From contig JAZUAC010000049.1 in NCBI GenBank assembly GCA_045637775.1, forward strand, positions 1-13,332: a DNA stretch of 13,332 nt, given 5' to 3'. Source of the stretch: UMGS172 sp045637775 (lineage in GTDB: Bacteria > Bacillota > Clostridia > Oscillospirales > Acutalibacteraceae). The notes under the pieces were generated by a model, which did not search any database, had not been told where the DNA came from, and saw nothing but the letters and a program-made list of their open reading frames with translations. The position numbers were made by a program, and so were the translations under genes. Positions 5,123-13,332 of the stretch are shown here, piece by piece. Each line of letters starts with the position of its first letter. Positions within the stretch are counted from its first letter, which is position 1.

Positions 5123-7579
5123 GTGAATGGACCGAGAGTTGTCAGCGTTGCTGTTGATCAATCGGTTTTTAAGACCGACAAGCCATATAGTTATTTAGTG
5201 CCGCCTCAATTTGTTGACAAGGCCGTTGTGGGATGCCGTGTGCTTGTACCGTTCGGTAACGGAAATGTGCGTAAAACAGGCGTTATTCTCGGAATTTCGG
5301 AATGTGAAGACATTGCTAAACTTAAATCAATCATTTCGGTGCTTGATGATGAACCGATTTTGACCGAGGATATGATAAACCTTGCCGCCTTTATCCGTGA
5401 GCACACATTTTGCACTTGGTATAACGCTGTTCGTGTTTTGTTGCCACCCGGCATCAATTACAAGGTTATTCAAGAGTATTCTTTGACCGAAAATGCCGAA
5501 CAGTTTGCCGAAACACTTGATGGCGACCTTAAAAAGCTTTACGAATACATCAAATCCGCATCAAAGAGTGTTGAAAAGGAAGTTGCTTTTAAAGCGCTTG
5601 GATTTTCGGATGATTGCGGTTTGATGGAAAAACTTGTTTCAAAAGGCATTGTTTCGCGTGGCGGTTCGGCTGCGCGTAATGTTGGTGATGCCTCGTTGAA
5701 AATGGTGCGTTTAACCGAGGCCGCTAATGACCTTTCGAGTGTTAAATTAACACCAAAGCAAAAGCAACTGATTTCGGTTTTGACCGATTTGGAATGTTGC
5801 TCAATAAAAGAGCTTTGTTATTTTACAGGATTAACGCAGGCGGTTGTTTCGGGACTTTGTAAAAAAGGTCTTGCCGAGGTTTTTGACCAAGAATACTACC
5901 GAAATCCTTATAAAGCAAATCACGGTCAGCTTGAAAAGCCTAAAGAGCTTACCAAAGCACAAAATGAGGCTTTCTTAAAGCTTTTGGATGATTATAACCA
6001 ACCAAAAGGGGTTACATCGCTTCTTTACGGTGTAACGGGTTCGGGTAAAACACAGGTCTTTTTAAAGATGTGTGATGAGGTTGTAAAGCAGGGCAGAGGT
6101 GTCATCGTAATGGTGCCCGAAATTGCCCTCACACCTCAAACTCTTGGTGCATTCCACCGCCGTTTTGGTGATAAGGTTGCTGTGTTTCACAGTGCCATGT
6201 CGCAAGGTCAACGCCTTGATGAATGGAAGCGAGTTCGCCGTGGTGAGGCTTTGATTGCCGTGGGCACTCGTTCAGCGGTTTTTGCACCGTTTTCCGATTT
6301 GGGACTCGTTATCATGGACGAGGAACAGGAACACACATATAAGTCTGAAATGACCCCGTATTTCCATGCGCGTGATATTGCGAGATTCCGTGTGGCACAG
6401 AGTAAAGGTCTGCTGATACTTTCATCGGCAACGCCGTCTATTGAAACATATAGCATGGCTTTAGCTGGTAAATACAGCATGTGCAAGCTCACAAGCCGAT
6501 TCGGTACTGCAACCATACCCGAGGTTGAAGTTGTTGATATGCGTGAGGAAACCGCAAGCGGAAATACCGGGATTATCAGCAATCTTTTGTATGAACGTAT
6601 TGACAATGCTTTAAAATCACAACATCAGACAATACTTTTACTGAATAGACGCGGTTATAACACCTATGTTTCGTGTACACAATGTGGTCATGTTATCAAC
6701 TGTGACAGTTGCAGTATTTCAATGACCTATCACTCGGCTAACAACCGTTTGATGTGTCACTATTGCGGAAAATCGGTGCCTTATGCCGAAAAGTGTCCCG
6801 CTTGCGGTGCCGATAGAATGAAGTATTCAGGACTTGGCACTCAAAAGGCAGAGGCAGAATTGCAGGCACTTTTTCCCGAGGCTCGAATCCTTCGCATGGA
6901 TGCCGATAGTACCATGACCCGCAATGACTATGAAAAGAACCTTAAAGCCTTTGCCGATGGCGAATATGACATCATGCTTGGCACTCAAATGGTGGCAAAG
7001 GGACTTGATTTTCCGAAAGTAACGGTTGTTGGCGTACTGAATGCCGATATTGCCATGCATTCTAGTGATTTTCGCAGCTATGAGCGAACATTTTCATTGC
7101 TGACTCAGGTTGTTGGGCGTTCGGGTAGAGGTGAAGATAAGGGCACAGCCGTTATCCAAACCATTGAGCCCGATTCAAAGGTTATTGAGCTTGCAGCCCA
7201 GCAGGATTACGAAACCTTTTACAACACCGAGATTATGACGCGAAAGCTCATGATATATCCGCCTTATTGCGATATTGCAACGGTGTCGTTTTTAGGTGGT
7301 GAGCGCAAATATACCGAGGATGCCGCAAGGTGCTACTTTGATTTGATTAAAAGCCTTGTTTCAAGTGATTTTTTGGATGTTAAATTGATGATTTTGGGTC
7401 CTACTGCCGCTGCAGTCCCTAAAATCAACAATAACTATCGTTATAAATTGATTATTAAATATAAGAATTCACAGCATTTCAGAGATTTAATGAATAAAGT
7501 GATTGCTGACTATAATTCAACGGCGTATTCCAAAAAGGTCACTGCTTCATTAAATGTCAATCCCGATAGTATTATTTAG
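5123..7579 (+). CDS. priA: Primosomal replication restart helicase PriA
   Basis: An 818-residue (from the GTG) superfamily 2 3'-to-5' DNA helicase that recognises stalled forks and reloads the replicative helicase. Order of parts: N-terminal 3'-DNA-binding domain with the family phrase PYSYLVPP; Walker A GVTGSGKT (303-310); DEEQEH box (399-404); LSSATPS motif; a zinc region with eight cysteines in four CxxC pairs (C518/521, C527/530, C545/548, C558/561); then GTQMVAKGLDFP and QVVGRSGRG helicase motifs. All catalytic and zinc residues are present, so it should be active. The start was moved 12 bases in from the first ATG (5111) because of the AAAGGATGT site at 5106-5114. It follows rpoZ directly, without coaBC, and its TAG overlaps the def ribosome binding site. 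Function is secure. Confidence 0.96.
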   Translation: MNGPRVVSVAVDQSVFKTDKPYSYLVPPQFVDKAVVGCRVLVPFGNGNVRKTGVILGISECEDIAKLKSIISVLDDEPILTEDMINLAAFIREHTFCTWYNAVRVLLPPGINYKVIQEYSLTENAEQFAETLDGDLKKLYEYIKSASKSVEKEVAFKALGFSDDCGLMEKLVSKGIVSRGGSAARNVGDASLKMVRLTEAANDLSSVKLTPKQKQLISVLTDLECCSIKELCYFTGLTQAVVSGLCKKGLAEVFDQEYYRNPYKANHGQLEKPKELTKAQNEAFLKLLDDYNQPKGVTSLLYGVTGSGKTQVFLKMCDEVVKQGRGVIVMVPEIALTPQTLGAFHRRFGDKVAVFHSAMSQGQRLDEWKRVRRGEALIAVGTRSAVFAPFSDLGLVIMDEEQEHTYKSEMTPYFHARDIARFRVAQSKGLLILSSATPSIETYSMALAGKYSMCKLTSRFGTATIPEVEVVDMREETASGNTGIISNLLYERIDNALKSQHQTILLLNRRGYNTYVSCTQCGHVINCDSCSISMTYHSANNRLMCHYCGKSVPYAEKCPACGADRMKYSGLGTQKAEAELQALFPEARILRMDADSTMTRNDYEKNLKAFADGEYDIMLGTQMVAKGLDFPKVTVVGVLNADIAMHSSDFRSYERTFSLLTQVVGRSGRGEDKGTAVIQTIEPDSKVIELAAQQDYETFYNTEIMTRKLMIYPPYCDIATVSFLGGERKYTEDAARCYFDLIKSLVSSDFLDVKLMILGPTAAAVPKINNNYRYKLIIKYKNSQHFRDLMNKVIADYNSTAYSKKVTASLNVNPDSII

Positions 7580-7588
7580 GAGAAAATT

Positions 7589-8035
7589 ATGGCTATTAGA
7601 AATATTGTGACCGAAGGTGATTCGGTTCTTCGTAAGACCTGCCGAAGTGTTTTGAACTTTGATGAAAAACTGCATCAACTTCTTGATGACATGAAGGACA
7701 CCATGTATAAGGCCGAAGGTGTTGGTCTTGCCGCACCGCAGGTTGGAATTTTACGCAGAATTTGTGTTGTCGATGTCGGTGACGGTCTTGTTGAGCTTAT
7801 CAATCCCGTTATTGAGTTTGAGGACGGTATGCAGGAGGGTGCTGAAGGTTGCCTTTCATTGCCCGGGAAAAGCGGAATTGTTCGCAGACCAATGAAGGTC
7901 ACTGTCCGTGCTCAAGACCGAAACGGTAACACCTTCACCGTAACAGGTGAAGAACTTAAAGCGCGTGCTTTCTGCCATGAGATTGACCACCTTAACGGAA
8001 TACTTTATGTCGATAAGGTTATAAGAGAGGACTAA
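7589..8035 (+). CDS. def: Peptide deformylase
   Basis: A 148-residue metal-dependent peptide deformylase that removes the N-formyl group from nascent proteins. All three family motifs are intact: GVGLAAPQVG (44-53, with Q51), EGCLSLPG (86-93, metal ligand C88) and HEIDHLNG (130-137, ligands H130 and H134, catalytic E131). The short length fits the compact type common in Clostridia. AGGAG at 7578-7582, overlapping the priA stop, supports the ATG. It lies 3 bases before fmt, which makes the group that def removes; this pairing is standard in bacteria and suggests coordinated dosage. Assignment is secure. Confidence 0.97.
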   Translation: MAIRNIVTEGDSVLRKTCRSVLNFDEKLHQLLDDMKDTMYKAEGVGLAAPQVGILRRICVVDVGDGLVELINPVIEFEDGMQEGAEGCLSLPGKSGIVRRPMKVTVRAQDRNGNTFTVTGEELKARAFCHEIDHLNGILYVDKVIRED

Positions 8036-8038
8036 TCT

Positions 8039-8962
8039 ATGAAGATAGTTTTTATGGGCACTCCCGACTTTGCAGTAAACGGCTTGGAAGCTTTGCTTAA
8101 CGCTGGTCATAACATTGTCGGTGTTTTTACTCAACCCGATAAACCGCAGGGCAGAAAAATGGTTTTAACTCCACCTCCTGTAAAGGTGTTTGCAGAAAGC
8201 CGCGGTATCAAAGTTTATCAGCCTAACTCGGTCAGAACCGATGATGTCTATGATCTGCTCAAAAGTCTTGACCCCGAACTTATAGCCGTTGTTGCTTACG
8301 GTAAGATTATCCCTGAGAATATCTTAAATCTTCCGAAATACGGTTGTGTTAATGTACACGCTTCGCTTTTGCCCAGACACAGAGGTGCATCACCGATCCA
8401 AACCTCAATTTTGCTGGGCGATAAGGTCACAGGTGTTACAACACAGTTGATGGATATTGGTGTTGATACGGGTGATATTTTGATTAAGTCCGAGTGTGAG
8501 ATTTTGCCGACCGATAATTTTGAAACACTTCATGATAAATTGGCCGCAATGGGCGCAAAGCTTTTGGTCGATACAGTTGAGGGCTTGCAGAATGATACAA
8601 TAGTACCTCAAAAACAACCCGAAGATGGTGTTACCCATGCCTCGATTATCACCAAGGAAATGGGTCAGCTTGATTTTAGTAAGAAGGCTCAAGAGCTTGA
8701 TTGTCTTATCCGTGCATTTACACCTTGGCCTTCTGCATTTTTCTTTATGAACGGTAAGCGTGTAAAGGTTATTTCGGCTTTTGTCGGTGATAAAACCTCT
8801 AAAGAAGCAGGAACTGTTATCGATACTAAAAACGGCTTGACTGTTGCTTGCGGTGACGGAACTTCGCTGGTATTTAATGAGGTTCAACCCGAAGGAAAAG
8901 GTAGGATGACCGCCAAGGCATTGCTCAACGGTTATCCGATTGAGATTGGTACAAAACTGTGA
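8039..8962 (+). CDS. fmt: Methionyl-tRNA formyltransferase
   Basis: A 307-residue enzyme that formylates initiator Met-tRNA using 10-formyltetrahydrofolate. It begins MKIVFMGTPDFA, carries the catalytic trio N105, H107 and D143 (in NVHASLLPRHRGASPIQ and GVDTGDIL), and has the SLLPxxRG loop of the formyltransferase fold. The C-terminal tRNA-binding domain begins near residue 205 (FTPWPSAFFFMNGKRVKV is visible) and runs to the end. AGAGAGG at 8024-8030 supports the ATG at 8039. The stop TGA overlaps the rsmB start as TGATG, implying translational coupling. Length and motifs are normal; I am confident in the function. Confidence 0.97.
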   Translation: MKIVFMGTPDFAVNGLEALLNAGHNIVGVFTQPDKPQGRKMVLTPPPVKVFAESRGIKVYQPNSVRTDDVYDLLKSLDPELIAVVAYGKIIPENILNLPKYGCVNVHASLLPRHRGASPIQTSILLGDKVTGVTTQLMDIGVDTGDILIKSECEILPTDNFETLHDKLAAMGAKLLVDTVEGLQNDTIVPQKQPEDGVTHASIITKEMGQLDFSKKAQELDCLIRAFTPWPSAFFFMNGKRVKVISAFVGDKTSKEAGTVIDTKNGLTVACGDGTSLVFNEVQPEGKGRMTAKALLNGYPIEIGTKL

Positions 8963-10230
8963 TGAACGCAAGACAGGTGGCTGTAAAGGTTATTTCGGAT
9001 ATTGAGCGTGACGGCAGTTTCTCCAATATTGCGGTTGATTCTGCAATAAAATCCAATGAGCTTTCAAAGGTTGATTCCGCATTGGCAAGTATGCTGGTGT
9101 ACGGCGTTTTGCAAAGGAAAATAACCTTGGATCATGTGTTGGCAAATGCTGCGGGCAAAAACTTTAAGAAAACTCATCCGTTTGTGCTTTCGGTTCTGCG
9201 TGTTTCGGCATATCAACTGCTTTTTATGGACAAGATTCCACCTTCAGCTGCAGTAAACGAAGGTGTGAAGATAGTTAAAGCATCCAAACAACGCTTTGCA
9301 CAAGGCTTTGTCAATGCCGTGCTTCGCAAAATCAATACCGATAAAGATAAATTACAGCAAGAAATTGAAAATAGTGATGATTTAAGCATTAAATATTCAT
9401 GTACTTCGGAGCTTGCTGAAAGCCTTATCAAAGATTATGGTCTTGAAACCGCCGAAGGATTTTTGAAAGCATCACTTGAAACCCCCAAGCTTTATTGCCG
9501 AGTTAATAATTTTGCCGTGAAGGACAACCTTTTTGACCGATTGAGCGAAAAGGGAATCGAGGTCACTTTGACCGATGTTGACGGTGCTTTTTGCATGCAG
9601 GGTGCAGGCAGTGTTGAAAATTTGCCTGAATTTAAAAACGGCGAGCTTTTCGTGCAGGACCTTGCCTCGCAGATTGCTATTTCGCAGTTTGGTATAGCTG
9701 ATGGAGAGTCGGTTCTGGATGTTTGCGCCGCACCGGGTGGTAAAAGTTTTACTGCCGCACAGTATGCGGGACAAAACGGCAAGATAGTTTCTTGTGACCT
9801 TTATGAAAAAAGGGCAGGACTAATAAAAAGCGGTGCTGACCGTTTGAATATCAAAAACTTAACCGCCAAACAAAACGACGCAACGGTTTTTAATAATAGC
9901 TTCGGTAAGTTTGACCGAGTTATTTGTGATGTTCCTTGTTCGGGATTTGGTGTTATCCGTCGCAAGCCCGAAATCAAGTATAAAAGCCTTTCTGAATTTT
10001 CGGAATTGCCTGACATTCAGCTTAACATTTTAAAGACTTCGGTTGGCTATCTTAAAGAAAACGGCGTTTTGATGTACTCAACCTGCACTGTGCGTAATGC
10101 CGAAAACCGTGAGGTTGTTGATAGATTTATTTCAGAATTTTCTAACTTTGAAATTGTTGCAGAAAAGACCTTGATGCCTCAAATTGACGGTTGCGACGGA
10201 TTTTATTTCTGCATTTTGAAAGGCAAATAA
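8962..10230 (+). CDS. rsmB: 16S rRNA cytosine-C5 methyltransferase RsmB (Sun/Fmu)
   Basis: A 422-residue SAM-dependent methyltransferase expected to make m5C in 16S rRNA (position 967 in E. coli numbering). The N-terminal third is a NusB-like RNA-binding helical domain (MNARQVAVKVISDIE, then LRVSAYQLLFMDKIPPSAAVNE). The catalytic domain has the SAM loop DVCAAPGGK (253-261), motif IV DVPCSG with C326, and motif VI STCT with C375; the two cysteines are the release and attack residues of this family. I chose the ATG at 8962, overlapping the fmt stop by one base; a GTG at 8959 is possible and would add one residue. No strong ribosome binding site is seen, which fits coupling to fmt. rlmN begins immediately after the stop. 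Site specificity is by family. Confidence 0.94.
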   Translation: MNARQVAVKVISDIERDGSFSNIAVDSAIKSNELSKVDSALASMLVYGVLQRKITLDHVLANAAGKNFKKTHPFVLSVLRVSAYQLLFMDKIPPSAAVNEGVKIVKASKQRFAQGFVNAVLRKINTDKDKLQQEIENSDDLSIKYSCTSELAESLIKDYGLETAEGFLKASLETPKLYCRVNNFAVKDNLFDRLSEKGIEVTLTDVDGAFCMQGAGSVENLPEFKNGELFVQDLASQIAISQFGIADGESVLDVCAAPGGKSFTAAQYAGQNGKIVSCDLYEKRAGLIKSGADRLNIKNLTAKQNDATVFNNSFGKFDRVICDVPCSGFGVIRRKPEIKYKSLSEFSELPDIQLNILKTSVGYLKENGVLMYSTCTVRNAENREVVDRFISEFSNFEIVAEKTLMPQIDGCDGFYFCILKGK

Positions 10231-11277
10231 ATGGAAAAACAAGACATTAAATCTATGTATTTAGAGGAGCTTGAGGCACTCATGAAAGAGATGGGTGAAC
10301 CCAAGTTTCGTGCGGGTCAAATCTTCGATTGGTTGCAGCAAGGAGTGGACAATTTTGACGAAATGACCAACATTCCGTTGAAATTACGCGTTAAATTGCA
10401 AGAAGGTTACTATATTGTAACCACAAGTATCAAAAAAAGACTTGAATCTGACATAGATGATACTGTAAAATACTTATATGAGCTTCATGATGGAGAATTG
10501 GTGGAATCCGTGCTTATGAAATATAATCACGGGTATTCGGTTTGTGTGTCGACACAAGTTGGTTGCCGAATGGGTTGCAGTTTTTGTGCATCGGGTTTAA
10601 ACGGTCTCAAACGCAATCTTACAGCTTCCGAAATTCTGGCACAGATAACCACAGCTCAAAGAGATAAAGGGATCAGAATTTCCAATGTTGTTCTCATGGG
10701 CATGGGTGAACCGATGGACAACCTTGATAATGTCATTAGGTTCTTAAAATTGGTTTCGCATGAAAAGGGACTGAATATTGGATTGCGACATATCTCGGTT
10801 TCAACCTCGGGTGTTGTTTCGGGAATATACAAGCTTATGGAAGAAAACTTTCCCATAACGCTTTCTATTTCACTTCATGCACCGAACGACACTATTCGCG
10901 ATTCCATGATGAAGGTCAACAAAAGATGGAATATTGCAACTCTTATTAAGGCTTGTAAGGATTACATCAATAAAACAGGTCGTCGTATTTCATTTGAGTA
11001 TGCGGTGGTTGACGGTGTGAACGATAGCGACGCTAACGCTAAAGAGCTTGCCAAACTTTTAAAAGGTATGCTCTGTCATGTGAATCTTATACCGGTCAAT
11101 CCCGTTAAGGAAAATACCTACAAAAAGCCTGACCGTAAAAAACAAGAGCATTTTTGTAAGCTGATGAACGACCTTGGTATAAATACGACCATTAGAAGAA
11201 CCTTGGGTTCGGATATTGATGCCTCTTGCGGTCAGCTTAGAGGCAAGGCTTTGGAAGAAGCTGAACATAATAAATAA
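10231..11277 (+). CDS. rlmN: Dual-specificity 23S rRNA/tRNA adenine-C2 methyltransferase RlmN
   Basis: A 348-residue radical-SAM enzyme that methylates C2 of an adenosine in 23S rRNA (A2503 in E. coli) and in some tRNAs. The iron-sulfur cluster motif CRMGCSFC gives C112, C116 and C119; GMGEPMDN (157-164) is the SAM-binding stretch; and C333 in DASCGQLRG is the methyl-carrying cysteine. The N-terminal part (FRAGQIFDWL) is the family's accessory RNA-binding domain. Length is normal. The ATG abuts the rsmB TAA with no gap; AAAGG just upstream, inside rsmB, can serve as binding site. Nothing suggests the Cfr resistance paralogue: it sits in the standard rsmB-rlmN-prpC context. Assignment is secure. 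Confidence 0.96.
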   Translation: MEKQDIKSMYLEELEALMKEMGEPKFRAGQIFDWLQQGVDNFDEMTNIPLKLRVKLQEGYYIVTTSIKKRLESDIDDTVKYLYELHDGELVESVLMKYNHGYSVCVSTQVGCRMGCSFCASGLNGLKRNLTASEILAQITTAQRDKGIRISNVVLMGMGEPMDNLDNVIRFLKLVSHEKGLNIGLRHISVSTSGVVSGIYKLMEENFPITLSISLHAPNDTIRDSMMKVNKRWNIATLIKACKDYINKTGRRISFEYAVVDGVNDSDANAKELAKLLKGMLCHVNLIPVNPVKENTYKKPDRKKQEHFCKLMNDLGINTTIRRTLGSDIDASCGQLRGKALEEAEHNK

Positions 11278-11286
11278 AATAAAAGT

Positions 11287-11295
11287 AAGGGGGTG
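11287..11295 (+). promoter_or_regulatory. Ribosome binding site that sets the prpC start
   Basis: AAGGGGGTG lies 6 bases before the ATG at 11302. An in-frame GTG at 11293 falls inside this site and is therefore unlikely to be the start. Confidence 0.8.
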
Positions 11296-11301
11296 CGGAA
11301 A

Positions 11302-12030
11302 ATGAATATTACAGGTTTTTCCGATAAAGGTCTTGTAAGGTCTTCCAATCAGGATGCTTTTATGATCGGAATGATGGATGACGGTTCTTCATGGGCTGTT
11401 GTTTGTGACGGTATGGGCGGTGCCAATGGCGGTAATATCGCAAGCCGTCTCGCGGTCGATCATTTTTCCGCATCTTTAAAAGCAGGATACCGCAGCGGTA
11501 TGTCTGAGAGCTCTGTAAAGAACCTTTTACAATCTGCCGTCAGCGCTGCTAATATCCGCATTTTTGATAAATCACGAGAGAGCAAAGACCTTAACGGAAT
11601 GGGCACAACTATTGTTGCCGTTCTTTTGATTGGTGCTACTGCATACTTTATTCATGCGGGTGATAGCCGTGCCTATGTTTTGTCAAACGGCGAATTGATG
11701 CAGTTGACCCGTGACCATTCTATTGTTCAGTCTATGGTAGAAAACGGAAAACTCACCCCTGATGAAGCTCGTTTTCATCCGAGAAAGAACGTCATAACCC
11801 GTGCTTTGGGTGTTGAGGAATCGGTTGTCGGTGAGTTTAATGTTTACGATTTATCCGAAGGTGATAAGCTGTTGCTTTGTACCGATGGACTAAGCAATTT
11901 TGTTGAAATCGGTGCAATTATCGATTTACTTAATTCCGAAACAGACAAACCTAGTGTTGAATTGGTTGACCTTGCCAACAAAAACGGCGGCGGCGATAAT
12001 ATTACTGCAGTCGTTATTGAAAATAAATAA
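11302..12030 (+). CDS. prpC: PP2C-type serine/threonine protein phosphatase PrpC (Stp)
   Basis: A 242-residue soluble PPM/PP2C phosphatase that reverses phosphorylation by the neighbouring PASTA kinase. Metal-binding aspartates and motifs are all present: SNQD (15-18), VVCDGMGG (33-40, D36), GMGTT (99-103), AGDSRAYVL (119-127), LTRDHS (135-140), LLCTDGLSN (191-199, D195) and GGGDNITAV (229-237, D232). No signal peptide or membrane segment is seen, so it acts in the cytosol. The start follows the AAGGGGGTG site. It lies 24 bases after rlmN and 33 bases before prkC, the standard phosphatase-kinase pair of Firmicutes. Function is secure; substrates are unknown. Confidence 0.96.
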   Translation: MNITGFSDKGLVRSSNQDAFMIGMMDDGSSWAVVCDGMGGANGGNIASRLAVDHFSASLKAGYRSGMSESSVKNLLQSAVSAANIRIFDKSRESKDLNGMGTTIVAVLLIGATAYFIHAGDSRAYVLSNGELMQLTRDHSIVQSMVENGKLTPDEARFHPRKNVITRALGVEESVVGEFNVYDLSEGDKLLLCTDGLSNFVEIGAIIDLLNSETDKPSVELVDLANKNGGGDNITAVVIENK

Positions 12031-12063
12031 CTTACTTAAAATTTTAGATTGGAAGTTTGATTT

Positions 12064-13332
12064 ATGGACAAATTTGTCGGAAAAAGACTTGACGGAAGGT
12101 ATGAGATACGCGAGATAATCGGTGTCGGCGGTATGGCTGTTGTTTATAAGGCGTACGACTGCATCGAGGACCGAATCGTTGCTGTTAAAATTCTTAAAGA
12201 AGAGTTTATCTCTAACGAGGAATTTATTATCCGTTTTAAGAATGAGTCAAAAGCTATCGCTGTTTTAAACCATCCTAATATTGTAAAGGTTTATGACGTT
12301 AGCTTTGGTGACCTCATTCAGTATATCGTCATGGAATATGTTGACGGTATCACCTTGAAGCAGTATATAGAAAAGCAGCAGAGCCTTCGTTGGAAGGATG
12401 CGGTTTATCTCACTATTCAGGTACTTCGTGCTTTACAGCATGCTCATGATAAAGGCATTGTACACCGTGATGTAAAGCCGCAGAACATCATGCTTTTAGC
12501 CGACGGCACTATCAAGGTTACCGACTTTGGTATTGCACGTTTTGCAAGAAGTGAGCATAAGACCATGACCGATAAGGCTATCGGTTCGGTTCATTATATA
12601 AGTCCAGAACAGGCTAGGGGAGAAGCAACCGACGAAAAGGCAGATATTTACTCAGTTGGTGTAATGCTTTATGAAATGCTGACTGGCCGTTTGCCTTTCG
12701 AAGCTGATAGTGCTGTTTCTGTTGCTATAATGCAACTTCAGCAGGATCCGGTTTTGCCTCGTGATATAAATGAAAATATACCTGTTGGTCTTGAACAGGT
12801 TACCATGCACGCAATGCAAAAGGATGTCAGCAAGAGATACCGTTCTGCTGCCGAAATGCTTCGCGATCTTGAGGAATTTCGCCGTAGTCCCGATATGGTA
12901 TTTGAATATACCTATTTTGTGGACAATGAGCCTACCCGATTTGTTGATGCTGTGAACGAAGCCGATTTCGCAGGCATGGGTATGGGTGTTGGATCAACCG
13001 TTGCTATGAACGCAGGTTCTGCTGATATGAATAACGGTTATAATGTTGATGTGAATAACGACGAGGATGACGAGGATGACGATGAAAAGTCACCGGTTAT
13101 TCCGATTCTTGCCGGTATTGCTGTTGCGTTTATCATTGCAATGATCGTTGGCGGTATTTTCTTATATAAATATGTGAACAAGGATAACGGTAATAGTGTT
13201 ACTGTTCCTAATTTTGTCGGTATGACTCTTGAAGAAATTCAATCAGAATATTCAGATGAATTCAAGTTTGTTTTTGAATACATTGAGAGTAATGATTATA
13301 AGGTTGGCGAGGTAGTTAAACAGGATAAGAGT
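12064..13332 (+). CDS. prkC: PASTA-domain Ser/Thr protein kinase PrkC (Stk), 3' partial
   Basis: The first 423 residues of a membrane Ser/Thr kinase that senses cell-wall material and phosphorylates growth and division proteins; the gene runs off the window. The cytosolic kinase domain (about 1-275) has the glycine loop GVGGMAVV (20-27), Lys42 in VAVKIL, HRDVKPQN (134-141), DFG (154-156) and GSVHYISPEQ in the activation segment, so it should be active. A linker (about 276-344) ends in an acidic patch, NDEDDEDDDE, just before a single membrane helix (about 345-368). The first PASTA domain starts near 379 (VTVPNFVGMTLEEIQ). TTGGAAG at 12049-12055 supports the ATG. The number of PASTA repeats cannot be seen; rsgA and rpe commonly follow in related genomes. 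Confidence 0.95.
   Translation, partial: MDKFVGKRLDGRYEIREIIGVGGMAVVYKAYDCIEDRIVAVKILKEEFISNEEFIIRFKNESKAIAVLNHPNIVKVYDVSFGDLIQYIVMEYVDGITLKQYIEKQQSLRWKDAVYLTIQVLRALQHAHDKGIVHRDVKPQNIMLLADGTIKVTDFGIARFARSEHKTMTDKAIGSVHYISPEQARGEATDEKADIYSVGVMLYEMLTGRLPFEADSAVSVAIMQLQQDPVLPRDINENIPVGLEQVTMHAMQKDVSKRYRSAAEMLRDLEEFRRSPDMVFEYTYFVDNEPTRFVDAVNEADFAGMGMGVGSTVAMNAGSADMNNGYNVDVNNDEDDEDDDEKSPVIPILAGIAVAFIIAMIVGGIFLYKYVNKDNGNSVTVPNFVGMTLEEIQSEYSDEFKFVFEYIESNDYKVGEVVKQDKS

Noticed and set aside
10231..11277. Cfr-type antibiotic resistance methyltransferase
   Set aside because: Radical-SAM motif and size are shared, but the conserved rsmB-rlmN-prpC-prkC context and sequence style are those of housekeeping RlmN.
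11293..11301. GTG start for prpC
   Set aside because: It lies inside the AAGGGGGTG ribosome binding site that is correctly spaced for the ATG at 11302.
1..13332. Mobile element, CRISPR array, toxin-antitoxin or defence genes
   Set aside because: No direct-repeat arrays, transposase motifs, integrase or terminal inverted repeats were seen, and every gene except the 5' fragment belongs to a recognised metabolic or housekeeping family.

Overview
The window reads as a chromosomal segment from a low-to-mid GC Gram-positive anaerobe of the class Clostridia. A gut Oscillospiraceae/Ruminococcaceae relative is my best guess; this is inferred from gene order and protein style, not from a marker-gene comparison. 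Every gene I can support lies on the + strand, spacing is very tight, and almost every base is coding. I see no rRNA, tRNA, CRISPR array, insertion sequence, prophage or integration site.

Region 1 (1-2978) is a short metabolic operon end: the tail of an unidentified gene, an FGGY-family carbohydrate kinase with unusual motifs, and a single polypeptide fusing electron transfer flavoprotein beta (N-terminal) to a shortened alpha subunit (C-terminal). A strong intrinsic terminator closes it. This is the least ordinary part of the window.

Region 2 (3013-13332) starts at a near-consensus sigma-A promoter and is the conserved Firmicutes housekeeping cluster: yicC/yloC (RNase), remA, gmk, rpoZ, priA, def, fmt, rsmB, rlmN, prpC and the PASTA kinase prkC, which runs off the window end. 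The order matches Bacillus and Clostridium, except that coaBC, usually between rpoZ and priA, is absent. The genes link nucleotide supply (gmk), transcription (rpoZ), replication restart (priA), formyl-methionine initiation and its removal (fmt, def), rRNA methylation (rsmB, rlmN) and envelope Ser/Thr phosphorylation signalling (prpC/prkC).

I did not find a clearly new defence or mobile system. The best leads are the kinase plus fused-ETF module, a strong shortage of GATC tetramers (none seen before about position 4718) achieved through codon choice, and a bias for CCC proline codons to be followed by G.
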